DNA from: Basidiobolus meristosporus CBS 931.73
Lineage: Eukaryota; Basidiobolomycota; Basidiobolomycetes; Basidiobolales; Basidiobolaceae
Length of the DNA stretch: 64,000 nucleotides
Direction of reading: 5' to 3'
Assembly: GCA_002104905.1 (NCBI GenBank)
Contig: MCFE01000133.1
Coordinates: 94,505 to 158,504 of the forward strand
Shown: positions 49,101 to 59,789 of the stretch, piece by piece
Numbering within the stretch: the first letter of the stretch is position 1
How the letters are laid out: each line of letters opens with the position of its first letter
Made by a program: the position numbers and the translations under genes
The notes under the pieces: generated by a model
Told to the model about the DNA's origin: nothing
Databases searched by the model: none
Seen by the model: the letters and a program-made list of their open reading frames with translations, nothing else

Positions 49101-49176
49101 CACCCCCGCCAACGGGAACAGTATAGATGGAGAGAGCATCCCGGAGTCCATGATGCCAGTCTCCCTCAACCCATGA
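43102..49176 (+). pseudogene. SAM-domain SNF2 ATPase, ATRX/ARIP4-like, 19 exons, one-base frameshift
   Basis: I resolve 18 short introns: exons 43102-43207, 43312-43446, 43590-44228, 44292-44329, 44393-44522, 44590-44732, 44801-44873, 44952-45090, 45145-45238, 45296-45445, 45507-45798, 45854-46280, 46338-46544, 46603-46651, 46705-46788, 46848-47130, 47191-48203, 48269-48348 and 48406-49176. The frame is consistent throughout except at 47390, where one base is missing inside the DEGH motif (D1061). Product would be about 1617 aa: SAM domain (11-76), a long acidic/Ser-rich region with SSSDDED and SSSSEGED patches, helicase core with KPHQVDGVRFMWKNV, SHAMGLGKT (927-932) and LTGYPLQNNLEEYW, helicase C with FDVFLISSGAGSLGVNL and ARAYRYGQQRKVYVYRL, and a Thr/Pro-rich tail. 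The GCIL-S/A-H-MGLGKT form is typical of ATRX and ARIP4, chromatin remodellers. All other motifs are intact, so assembly error or a very young loss are both possible. Confidence 0.85.
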
Positions 49177-49271
49177 AGTCGAATGAACATAGTTTTAGCG
49201 TCGTGTAGATTAGCCGTGTAGTTTTATTTAGTTTTGTCTTAGCCAAGTCTTGTTGCACTTATCTGTCGCTT

Positions 49272-49277
49272 AATAAA
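49272..49277 (+). terminator. Poly(A) signal of the SNF2 gene
   Basis: AATAAA about 96 bases after the stop, in the 261-bp gap between two convergent stop codons. Confidence 0.5.
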
Positions 49278-49437
49278 TCGCTCTCCCCCCTCCTCCCCCG
49301 CGCAACCCAACCGCTCGAGCATGTCACGTTGAAATTGGTTTTCTAACCGGGTTTCGGTTGACGGGATTTATTATCTATGTGGGATGGGATGGAATGGGAT
49401 AGGGTGGGGTGGTGCGGGGCGTGGGTCAAACCTCCCT

Positions 49438-50987
49438 TTAGAAAGCGGAAACGGCGGCGACAAAGGCCAGGGCCAGGGAAAGGATGGGGGCGGCCACGCG
49501 GAGGTTGGCGTCGGACTTCTTGGAATCGTGGGAGCTGTCGTCGGATTTCTTCTTATCGGAATCGGACTTGTCGGAGTTCAGGGTGCAGGTGTAGGCGTAG
49601 CTCTTGAGGATGCCGTCGGGGTTCTTGCAGCTCTTGGCGGAGGGGTAGTCCACGGTGTCCACGGAGTAGACGTTGCGCATCCAGTGGAACTTGTAGTCCT
49701 TGTGGAAACCGGGGTGCACCATGTTGGCCACGTCCTGAAGCGCGGCGTCAGCCATGACGATCCCGTTGTTGAGCCAGTCGGTGGCGCCGGCGTACTTGGC
49801 TTGCAACAAGTCCTCCCTGTAGACGGCCTTGTTCTTGATGAACTTGTACTGGGTGTCGTTCTTCTTCAACCCGTACACCTCCAACACCTGCTCGAAGTTG
49901 GGTACGGCGAGTTTGTCGAAGTAGGTCTCGTCCACCAACACGTCGACGTCCTTGAGGATCTCCTGGATGTAGGCGGTCGTGCTGTAGCAGTGGGTGTCCT
50001 GGAAGTGTTTGTCCATGGTGGGGATGTGGAAGGAGTCGATGTCGAGCATCTTGGCACCGGCGTCCATGGTGAGGTTGGCCTTGTAGGTGGCGGTGGAGAT
50101 GGCGAAATAAGCGGTCTCGTAATCGTTGAAGGAGGCCCAGGCGACCACCGGTTTGGAGTCCTTGGCCTTCTCCAAGGCGTTCTTCTTGACGCAGTTGTAG
50201 TTGTTGAAGATGTCGTGGGTCACCGAGTTGGAGGTCTTCTCCACGTTGAAGAAGGTGGAGTAGAAGTCCAACAGCTCGGTTCTTTGGAGGACCCCGTCAG
50301 CTTCGGCCCCGTCGACCTTGATGGTCTTGTTGTTGAGGTTGCCATCGTAGAAGAAGGCGTCGACCGTTTCCCACACCTTCTTGTCCACCTTGGGGAGGGT
50401 GGTGTTGAACCCGGGAATGGTGGTGATCTTCTTCTCTTGGACAAGCTCCAAGATGCATGGGGAGGTGAGGTACTCCTCGGATTCGGCGAAGGCGATGCGA
50501 TCGCGGAGTCCAAGCATCTAATTCAACAAACCGGGTTAGTACGTGATCACGGGGACACGCTCACTTCCGTGGAATACCCACCTCAAGGTAGGAAACGGAT
50601 GGGGTCATCAAGGTGGCGACGGTGTTGAGTGGCACCTCGTAGTAGATGGCGGATTTGTCGTGGAAATCGGGCTTGGGGGTACCGCGCTGGTAAAGTACGA
50701 AGGATTGGTTCTGGTTGGTGTTTACCACATGCTTGTAGTGGTTGTAGTACGTGACTTTGAATCCCGCTCTGGAGTCAGCTAGAAATGGGAGGGGAAGGGT
50801 TTTAGTCGGGGATTGGACCAGGTTGAACGAGGGAGGGGTCCTTACGGTAAACCTTGTCGGGGAAATAGTCGGTTTTCTCATCGTATTTGACCCTTGTGGT
50901 GGGATCTACGATGTTGGTGGCTGGATTGGCGGCATAGACTATGGCCGCACTGGCAAGAAGCAAGGCTGAGATGCTTAACTGAACCAT
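49438..50987 (-). CDS. Secreted, probably GPI-anchored, periplasmic-binding-protein-like protein, 3 exons
   Basis: Exons 50846-50987, 50582-50778 and 49438-50517 (minus), introns 67 and 64 bp; 472 aa. MVQLSISALLLASAAIVYA is a clear signal peptide. The C-terminus is a charged Ser/Asp/Lys stretch followed by a hydrophobic tail (PILSLALAFVAAVSAF), as in GPI-anchored fungal surface proteins. The middle has the feel of the helical-backbone metal/siderophore receptor fold: SFVLYQRGTPKPD, VPLNTVATLMTPSVSYLEMLGLRDRIAFAE, then KPVVAWASFNDYETAYFAIS and LVDETYFDKLAVPNFEQ, with periodic Asp/Tyr positions. In bacteria such proteins feed ABC transporters. In fungi they are surface proteins of unknown ligand. 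Fold assignment is by pattern, not by search. It is convergent with the SNF2 gene. The GC content is higher than in most of the window. Confidence 0.72.
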
Positions 50988-53302
50988 GGTCGTACGAGAT
51001 AGGATTCGCCAACCCTTCAGGAAGCCCTCTTAAATATCGAGCCTAATTCCAGTTGCCCCGTCCCTCGACCAATGACAACCACTCCACTGCACCCTCCAAA
51101 GTGGAATTTGGATTTTTCGGGTGAAGGCCGGCCGAGGTGATTCCCTCGAGGGCTTTGGGGGCTTCCAATTTCCAATGGCTGGCTCTATATGGTGCATGGG
51201 AATGGTCTCACTGTCGTCCCAGGAATCAAGATCTGCGCTAATCCTAAATAGGGTGCCATGCCACCACGCGTCCACACCTTCGGTCAAGATAAGCCCCAAT
51301 TTGGTCATTGTATCAGAAGCCATGATAGCCTTCTCGCGTACGATTGGTTCAATGATCGAGATGAACTGCTCATTGAAGATTCGGTCGGTATTTTGGATTC
51401 CCTTGGCTGGGGAATGACGTCATCCCACTGTTCGTCCCCCCAATGCTCCCTTTAACGGGCACTTCAACCTAATTCACCAGAATCCAAATCCATCCATTTG
51501 GCAGGATTTCTACGCTTCCACAGATCGATAGTTCCACCTCCCGGAAGTCCGAATTTGGTCAGACCGTTCTTCGAGCCCAAGCCGCCGATGCAAACGAATT
51601 TTTTTTTTCACCGAACCGAGGCCAGCTTCATGACATGGACTAGCCCAAGTAAGTTGGATGGGAGGGGGACATCGCACCATACAACGTGCCCGGGCGGGGA
51701 GGCTCGAGTGGATCCAATATCCGTGTTCCAGGGAGGCCATGCCCGTGATGGGAACTCGCTGCAGGCTACCGTTTGTCTATCCTACCCCGAACCCCGAATC
51801 CCACCGTGTCCTAACCATACTGATGCCAAGCCTCGAGAACAGACCAATCATCGCCTTCTTCAACAGCGGCAGCACCACCAGCACCACCACCACCACCACC
51901 ACCACATTCACCACCGCGCGCAGCTGATGAATCCTCGTTCCCATTTCGATATGCTGCGTCGACCCAGTATCCAAAACGAACCCGACCTCGACCCGAAAAA
52001 TGCGGAATGAACCCTTTTTTGGTGGGGGGAGCATCCATACACGTGATGCAGGATTGAAACTGGGGGATCGAGAGAGCCATCATGGTAGTGGATTAGGGTC
52101 GATGTCGGTGTTATTGGTGACCAGGGATGTGGTCCTGCCAGGTGTGTGGTATCGCCGGGTACCAGTAACATCCCCTGGATGATCGGCCAACTCTTTGCCT
52201 CAATATTCGGTGCTCGTTCGGTCTTGTTTACCGCCTCAGGGCCGATCACTGAGCATGGAGCAGCTCGAGTCAGCTACCATCCCCTGCTCGGATCGACCAA
52301 GGTCTAGAGGGTTACCCTACCGGCCAGACCACCCTTGGTTGGCGAACATCATGGGTCTCCACCTTACTGGAATCCATGGATGCGAAGAGCCGGGGCTTCC
52401 CACCATTCCCGAGCATCAGAGGAACTGCTCCAGGGTCGAGTCGTCACACGGTGACCAGGAAGAAGATCATGCTCGCAGGAGACAACACCCCGGCCTTTTT
52501 TGTTGGTACAGTATACAAATCCCCCCATCAAACCCGCGCTGATTCCTAGGATTGCTGGATGCGTGGTGCGTGGTGCGGACTTGAGACACGCTCGTCCGAT
52601 CATCCCCTCCCCCCGGGTGGGTTCTTGAGAAAAGGCCATCGTGGATGTATACTCGGGCCATGGCTGCAGCACACCTTATCAACCGTCACCAGTAGGCGAA
52701 ATCCCCGGGTGCAGATCCACCTTCCATTTGGATCGAATCGAATCGAATCGGTCAACTTTCGAACGACTTGCACCTTACAAAGAGCGGGGTCGGGGTGAAT
52801 CACCACAGGCAAGGAGTAGGTTTGATCCCCGTGACGTATCCGGACCCACCTGCACTTACCATGCTCTGATAGTTGTCGATCCACCATCAGAAGAATGGAT
52901 GCTGGAGATCGTGCGCAAATCTTATCCCCCCCTAATCAAAGTTCCAGCCTTGGCTGATCGTGGGGGTTTTCTTCACTGCGCATGACTTGTGAGATGAGCG
53001 GACTTCCTGGTTTGCGCGTGGAGGCGGTGTTCAAGGGCCTCCGTAGCGCACGTATACATATACTTCAGCCAAGTTCCAAATCCACATCGTTGTAGAGTCG
53101 ATTAATCCAAGTCGGATGTTTTGTGATTACACCCAGGGAATCGTCCGATAAAACTTGCGACGATTTTCAGACGAGCACTTGCTTGATACTCCGACCTACA
53201 AAGCGCCCAGAAAGCGGGAACACTGCATTCTTGAACGCTCCCCTACACAGCTATCTCACCATGACTAGACAGAAGTGACCCATAGTTCTTGTCCAAACTC
53301 GT
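50988..53302. other. Intergenic region without a supported gene
   Basis: 2.3 kb. Open stretches on both strands (for example 51498-52010 plus, 51908-52249 minus) overlap each other and show no motifs. A CAC/ACC microsatellite lies at 51868-51910 and a short GAATC repeat at about 52735-52750. 50988-51200 would hold the promoter of the neighbouring gene. This is the boundary between the gene island and the distal repeat block. Confidence 0.5.
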
Positions 53303-53408
53303 TGGTGGGATTTACTTGGAATATTTCCCCAAAATATCAGGTACCCAGGACATGAAAGTTGGTTGGTAAGTTGTCTGAAGACGCCAGACTTGGCACACAT
53401 GTTCTTTG
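53303..53408 (+). repeat. Fragment of a copia LTR
   Basis: GTTGGTGGGATTTACTTGGAATATTT...GGCACACATGTTCTTT matches the middle of the family LTR. It is cut at 53409 where a fuller copy begins. Confidence 0.65.
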
Positions 53409-53758
53409 TGTTGGAAATTTCGTAATTGCACCTGAATATTCACCTAACTTAGTCACTTGGATCATAGTCTACAAATCTTGGGGGAATTCTGGGCAAATTC
53501 CTCGTCGGGATTTACTTGGAATATTCTCACCATAACATCAGGTACCCAGTACATGCAATTTCTCAGGGTTGTTCAAACAGCCTCAAACATGGCACACATG
53601 TACTTGGGTCCTTCCGAAGCGTATTCAATCCGTCTGTTTTTCCAAAACCATGTAAAAGTATAAATACTACTTTTACATTGAATAAATCATTAAGTGAAAA
53701 CCACATAATCTACTTGTTCTCCCAATCACTTCCAATATCTCCAAGACTCTTACAACCA
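53409..53758 (+). repeat. copia LTR (plus)
   Basis: 350 bp from TGTTGGAAATTTCG to CTTACAACCA, with AGTATAAATACTACTTTTACATTGAATAAATC in the usual place (53668-53700). No copia coding sequence adjoins it. Confidence 0.78.
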
Positions 53759-53850
53759 AGGCTACTTTACATTCAATCAATCACGAAGCAAAAACCACAT
53801 AATGCACTTGTACTCCCAATCGCTTCCAATATCCCCAAAATCCTCACAGC
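53759..53850 (+). repeat. Partial copy of the 3' third of the copia LTR
   Basis: CTACTTTACATTCAATCAATC...CCAATATCCCCAAAATCCTCACAG repeats the LTR end already seen directly to the left. A short minus-orientation LTR end (about 53874-53903) follows. Confidence 0.55.
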
Positions 53851-53907
53851 TCCGCAAGCAAATGTCAAGACTGCCGTAGGAGTTTTGGAGATATCAGAAG
53901 TGGTTGG

Positions 53908-54250
53908 TGTTGGAAATTCTGTAACTACACCTAAACGTTCACCCAACTTAGTCACTTAGATCAGTGCCTACAAATCTCAGAGAATATCAACCAATCTCCT
54001 TGTTGGGATTTACCTGAAAAATTTTCATCAAATTGGCACTCAGCACATGACACATCTCAAAGTTGTCCAAGCAGCCCCAAATCTTGCACATGTGTCTTAG
54101 AAGCCTTCCTAAACATGTTATACATGCTTGTCTTGCCAAGACCATGGAAAAGTCCAATACAACTTTTACATTCAACAAATCATTGAGTGAGGACCACATA
54201 ATCCGCTTGCTTGCCCAGTCACTTCCATTCTCTCCAAAACTCTGACAGCA
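53908..54250 (+). repeat. 5' LTR of the older plus-strand copia copy
   Basis: 343 bp, TGTTGGAAATTCTG to ACTCTGACAGCA, many substitutions. Followed directly by a variant primer-binding site (GTTTATGGGCCCC) and decayed gag. Confidence 0.75.
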
Positions 54251-55098
54251 GTTTATGGGCCCCAAGCTGTTGATCACTGGAATGCCTATTACTGTTATTA
54301 CCAGAATTCTTCCCTCTGCTGAAAAGTTGGACAGATCTAACCACCTAGTCTGGAGGGTGAAGTTGTAGATGCTGCTACAGAAAAGAGACCTTTGGCATTT
54401 TATAATGGGAGAAGAATGCCCCTCTCAAGGTGAAGGAGAAAGGTATTAAAGGACCAGTGGCAAGAACAAAGTACCTTTAACTGCATATGACTTAATGTCA
54501 AACACAAACTGCCAAGTCAATGATCCAGAGCATAAGTGGCAAAGAATGCCTTTCAGGCATAAGAAGACACCCACCAGTCATGTTCAGCTGCTAAGAAAAT
54601 GTATCTTTGAAGATGGCCTTTACTCTCAAGATGCTCCTTGGAGAAAAATGAAAAACCTAATTGACAGAGTTACCCTACTGGTTGATGAGATACACATACT
54701 ACTGATGATGATTTCTTAGTTACCCTCCTGAATAGCCTGACAGACAGGATTCAGGGCCTTGTATCAGCCCTAGAGTCCAGAACTGATGACTTGATCTTAT
54801 CTTACAAATGTGAAAGGTGCCTGATGAGGAATCAAGAAAATCAAGTGCTAATAAGAAGGAAGAAGAAAATGCTTCAATAAGCAGTGTTAATCAACAAAGG
54901 AGGTACTTAAAAGACCCTTTGAAGGCAACAGCAACCTTTCTTGCAGCTATACAAAAGGAAAGGACATACATCAGACCAGTGCTTGAAAAGAAAGATAACC
55001 AGCAGAAAAAGCCTGAATATGTAAATGCTACAACAACAAATGATAGACCATGCAAATCTGCACCAATTATGACCACAAACAAGAATTCTCAAATGTGG
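54251..55098 (+). pseudogene. Older copia copy, gag half (left of the nested element)
   Basis: Gag can be followed from the primer-binding region (SAEKLDRSNHLVWRVKL, about 54320) to the knuckle region and the codons before the protease (NKNSQMW, about 55085), with many stops and shifts. It breaks at 55098, where the young element starts, and resumes at 59790. Confidence 0.75.
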
Positions 55099-55453
55099 TG
55101 TTTTTATTGTAAAAATTCGTATTTCCACCTAAATATTCACCTAACTTAGTCACTTAGATCATCACCTTCAAATCCTAGAGAATACTGACCAAATTCCTTG
55201 TCGGGATTTACTTAGAATATTTTCACCAAAATGCCAGGTACCCAGAACATGAAAATTCTCAAAGTTGTCCAAACAGCCCCAAACTTTGCACACATGTTCT
55301 TGGGACCTTTCTTAACCTATTCTACGTGTTTGTAATGCCAAGACCAGGTAAAAGTATAAATACTACTTTTACATTCAATAAATCATTAAGTGAAAACCAC
55401 ATAATCTACTTGTTCTCCAAATCACTACCAATATCTCCAAGACTCTTACAACA
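55099..55453 (+). repeat. copia 5' LTR
   Basis: Starts TGTTTTTATTGTAAAAATTCG (a few extra bases against the family start TGTTGTAAAAATT) and ends CTCTTACAACA. It contains AGTATAAATAC (promoter) and AATAAA close behind. Confidence 0.85.
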
Positions 55454-55465
55454 GGTTATGAGCCC
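55454..55465 (+). promoter_or_regulatory. copia primer-binding site matching a tRNA-Met anticodon arm; contains the gag ATG
   Basis: Directly after the LTR (...CAACA) comes GGTTATGAGCCC. Its complement GGGCTCATAACC is the anticodon stem-loop of a CAU-anticodon tRNA-Met, not a tRNA 3' end. Drosophila copia and yeast Ty5 prime from such a half-tRNA of initiator Met. ATG at 55458-55460 is the gag start (MSPKLSL). The same sequence is found at the LTR edge in the other copies (6083-6093, 23964-23976). Confidence 0.8.
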
Positions 55466-58400
55466 CAAGCTGTCACTCTCTGCAATGTCTACTACTGCTA
55501 TTACTGGAATTTTTCCCTCTGCTGAAAAGTTGGATGGCTCTAACTACCAAGTGTGGAAGGTAAAGATGAAGATGCTGCTACAAGAAAGAGGCCTTTGGGA
55601 TATTGTCATGGGAGAAGAATGCCCTCCTAAAAACGTGGGAGAGGAAGCCTTAAAGTACCAGAAGAAAGAACAAAGTGCCTTTAACTGCATTTGCCTTAAT
55701 GTCAAGGACAAATTGCTAATTCAATGCTCAAGAGCAAAAATGGCAAAGAATGCCTGGAAAGCATTGGAAGACACCTACCAGTCATGTGCAGCTGCCAAGA
55801 AGATGTATCTGAGACGAAAATTCTTTACTACAAAGATGCTACCAGGAGAACAAATGAAAAATCTAATTAACAGAATTACCCTGCTGGTAGATGAGATGGA
55901 ATCTGTGGGCGTACCAACTACTGATGAGGATGTGATAGTTACCATCCTGAATAGCCTGACAGACAAGTTTCAGGGCCTTGTATCAGCCCTAGAGTCCAGA
56001 ACTGAAGATTTGACCTTAAATTATGTATATGGAAGGCTCCTGGATGAAGAATTAAGAAAATCAAGCGCCAATAAGAAGGAAGAAGAAAATGCTTTAATAA
56101 GCAATGATAACCAACAAAGGAGGTACCCAAGACCCTACAAAGGCAACAGCAACCTATTTTGCAACTACTGCAAAAGGAAAGGACACACATCAGACCGGTG
56201 TCTCAAAAAGAAAGATAATCAGCAAAAGAAGCCTGAATATGGAAATGCTGCAACAACTGAAGATAGACTATTCATATCTGCACTAAATATGACCACAAAC
56301 AAGGATTCTCAGACGTGGTATATTGACTCTGGAGCTTCTCAACACTTTACACACCAAAAAGAACTTTTTACCCAATATCAAGAAATTCCAATTAAGAAGG
56401 TTTTCATGGGTGACAATAGAACACTTGATGCAGTGGGAGAAGGAACTATCCAAGTAAACCTTAGAAGCAGTGAAGGAAGCCATACACTGATCTTTAAAGA
56501 AGTACTCTATTTACCAGAAATAGCCAAGAACCTACTCTCTGTAAGCAAGGCCACAGCAGAAGGACTCAGTTTCAGTTTTGACAATTCTGGATGCAGGATC
56601 ACTGATCAAAATGGTGCCCATATTGCTTTGGGCATCAGAGATCAGAATCTATACAAGTTGACTTATATTCCATCATATTTGGAAGCCAATATAAGTAACT
56701 TAAATGAAGAAACACCAATGCTTTGGCACAGGAGATTTGGACACATCAATTTTGATTATTTGCGCAAAATGATCAAAGATCAGCTAATTTCTGGAGTGAA
56801 AATTGATCCCTCAGCTAATTTGGAGCACTGTGAAGCCTGCATATATGGGAAACAAGCCAGACAACCGTTCAAGAGCTCTGGGTTAATCAAAACTGAGAAA
56901 AAATTAGATCTAATTCACTCAGATCTGTGTGGACCTATGCAAAATTTATCCTTAGCCGGGATGAAGTATTTAATCACTTTTATTCATGATAATACAAGAT
57001 ACACATGGGTCTACTTCATGGAGAGAAAGGAAGAAGCTCTGTCTAAGCTCAGGGAGTTTAAAGCCATGGTGGAGAGAGAAACTGGTGAAAAAATCAAGAA
57101 AATACGCTCTGACAATGGTGGAGAATATACCTCATGACTCTTCATCCACTTCTGCAAAATTCATGGGATAAAGCAAGAGACTACTGTACTATACTCCCCA
57201 CAGCAAAATGGAGTAGCAGAACAAGCTAACAGATCAATAATTGATATGGCAAGATCTATGATCCATGATCAAAAATTATCCTATGATTTTTGGGCGGAAT
57301 CAGTTGCCACTGCTGTATACCTTAAAAATAGGAGTTATAGCTGAATACTTTGTGATTCTACTCTATTTGAAGCATGGTATGGATACAGACCAAGTGCAGA
57401 ACATCTAAGAATATTTGGGTGTACAGCATATGCCAAAAAACTGGCCGGAAATCAGTCAAAATTTGAGCCAAAAAGTGTAAAATGCATATTTTTGGGCTAC
57501 TGCAATGAGAGTAAGGCATACAGACTCTACAATACCAAAGCAAAGAAGCTGATCAAGTCCAGGGATGTGTTGTTTGATGAAAATTCAAAATTTTCACAAA
57601 AAATGACATCAGATGATGACAAATATTGGATCTCAAGTCCACCAATTGTCAGGATTGAATCAGAGCAAAACAATGAAAATTTTTTCACTCCAGAGGACTC
57701 TACAACCATGGTTTAGCCAGAATCAGTGCCCAGGAATATCCCAGAAGTGATCATTCCAGTATCAAATGCCCAGAGATCCAATTGGACAAGAAATAGCCCA
57801 AATTACTATATTAATGAGGGTACAAACTTAGCATATGCCTATTCAGTCCATATTGATGAACCCCAGACTGTAAAAGAGGCCCTAAATAGCCTGCAGACAA
57901 AGTTTTGGAGATCTGCAATGACTGAGGAATATCAGGCACTGATGGAAAATCAAACTTGGGACTTAGTCAAATTACCAATCAACCAAAAATCAATTGGATG
58001 CAGATGGGTCTTCAAGACAAAATACAAGGCTGATGGTACAATTGAAAGATACAAAGCAAGACTTGTAGCCAAAGGATACTCTCAAACAAAAGGACTTGAC
58101 TATACTGAGACCTTTGCACCGGTAGCCAAGTTTAATTCCATCAGATTAATATTGGCTATTGCAGCAAAATATAAGTTTTTTATTCATCAAATGGATGTAA
58201 AAACTGCATTTTTGAATGGAGAACTTGCTGAGGATGTGTATATGGACCGGCCTGATGGGTTTATTGACCAAGATAACCCCCATTTGGTCTGCAAGCTTAA
58301 AAAGTCACTATATGGTCTCAAACAATCACCAAGAGCCTGGAATTGCAAGATAGATTCTTATTTGGAATCTTTGAGTTTCAAAAGAAGTAATGCTGACTAT

Positions 58401-59429
58401 AGTATATACTATAAGCCAGATAGAACAAATCCAGTTCTATTAGCTCTATATGTGGATGATCTTATTATAGCCACCAATAACCTAGAAACATTGGAAGAGA
58501 CTAAATCCAGCCTATCTAAGGAGCTCAAGATGTCCAATCTAGGAGAACTTAGTTACTACTTAGGGATTAAGTTCTCCATAGACAGAAGTACCCAGACTAT
58601 TACTCTAAGCCAATCCAAGTATATTCAAGATATACTAGAGAAGTACAAAATGGAAGACTGTAAACCGGCAGCTACCCCATTGTAGACAAACCTTAACTTG
58701 GTCAAAACTCAACCAAATCAAGAGAGCTTGGTGCCATCTGAAAGCCCTGACTTTCCTTATCAATCTATGGTTGGCAGTCTGATGTATAGCATGCTTGGAA
58801 CTCGTCCAGATATCTCATATTCAGTGGGAGTTGTCAGCCAACATAATCAGAATTATGGAACTGATCATACTGCAGCAGTTAAGTGGATTTTTAGAAACCT
58901 AAAAGGAACTGCTGATATCTGCTTAAGATACACTTATAAGGATTTAGAATAGGATCTTGTGGGATACTCTGATGCGGATTGGGGATAAAATTTAGAAGAC
59001 AGAAGATCCACCACAAGATACACCTTTCTTTACTGTAAAGGAGCAATATCATGGAATTCAAGAAAGCAACCAACCGTAGCACTTTCTACTACAGAGGCAG
59101 AGTATATGGCAGCCTGTGAAGCTACAAAAGAAGCAATGTGGTTAAGAAAGCTCTTTACAGATTTAGGCCTATGTCAAAAAATGCCTACTACTTTATTTCA
59201 AGATAATCAAGGATGTATACAATTAGGTAGAAATCCAACTTTTCATGCTAGAACCAAGCACATAGATATTAGACATCATTTCATACATGAAGCTATAGAG
59301 AATAACTTAGTTAGCTTAGTTTACTGTCCTGCAGATGAAATGATTGCAGATATATTTACCAAACCATTAGCTAGAGTCAAGTTTGAATATCTTAGGTCAA
59401 AATTAGGACTAGTCAGTATGAACATTTAG
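55458..59429 (+). pseudogene. copia gag-pol polyprotein, one frame with six stops
   Basis: A single frame of 1323 codons from ATG 55458 to the stop before the purine tract. Domains in order: Gag (UBN2-like, LDGSNYQVWKVKMKMLL), CCHC knuckle CNYCKRKGHTSDRC (about residue 235), protease DSGASQHF, GAG-pre-integrase (LWHRRFGHINFDYL), integrase (IHSDLCGPM, DNGGEYTS, QNGVAEQANRS for the D-D-E set), reverse transcriptase ([26 protein letters not shown], active site LYVDDLI) and RNase H (ALSTTEAEYMAACEA). In-frame stops at 57135, 57342, 57714, 58683, 58950 and 58986. Three of the six are simple C-to-T changes of CAG/CAA. No frameshift is seen. The catalytic residues remain, so it decayed recently. Confidence 0.9.
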
Positions 59430-59440
59430 CTGAGTGAGAG

Positions 59441-59789
59441 TGTTGTAAAGATTTATAATTCCACCTAAATATTCACCTAACTTAGGCACTTAGATCATTA
59501 CCTTCAAATCCTAGAGAATACTGACCAAATTCCTTGTTGGGATTTACTTAGAATATTTTCACCAAAATACCAGGTACCCAGAACATGAAAATTCTCAAAG
59601 TTGTCCAAACAGCCCCAAACTTTGCACACATGTTCTTGGGACCTTCCTTAACCTATTCTATCTGTTTGTAATGCCAAGACCAGGTAAAAGTATAAATACT
59701 ACTTTTACATTCAATAAATCATTAAGTGAAAACCACATAATCTACTAGTTCTCCAAATCACTTCCAATATCTCCATGACTCTAACAACA
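59441..59789 (+). repeat. copia 3' LTR
   Basis: 349 bp, TGTTGTAAAGATTT to CTCTAACAACA, highly similar to 55099-55453. It is followed by older copia sequence (TTTTTACACAATAG). Confidence 0.9.

Larger units (their letters stand above)
55099..59789 (+). mobile_element. Best-preserved Ty1/copia element, nested in an older copy
   Basis: 4691 bp: 5' LTR 55099-55453, primer-binding site, one long gag-pol frame, purine-rich tract TGAGTGAGAG (59431-59440) and 3' LTR 59441-59789. Integrase precedes reverse transcriptase, the Ty1/copia order. The LTR pair differs at roughly a dozen to twenty sites, plus a short insertion in the first bases of the 5' LTR, so it is the youngest copy here. The older element continues on the right at 59790, with about 25 bp of target lost and no clear duplication. 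Confidence 0.92.

Noticed and set aside
49384-50628. 414-codon Val/Gly-rich plus-strand frame
   Set aside because: Antisense shadow of the binding-protein-like gene; the minus strand has signal peptide, introns and GPI tail.
51498-52249. Open frames on both strands in the 50.99-53.3 kb gap
   Set aside because: They overlap each other, lack motifs and run through a CAC microsatellite; no splice pattern joins them.
57135-57344. Alternative genetic code with TGA as sense
   Set aside because: Host genes use no internal TGA. Retroelement TGAs are accompanied by TAA and TAG stops and by clear decay.
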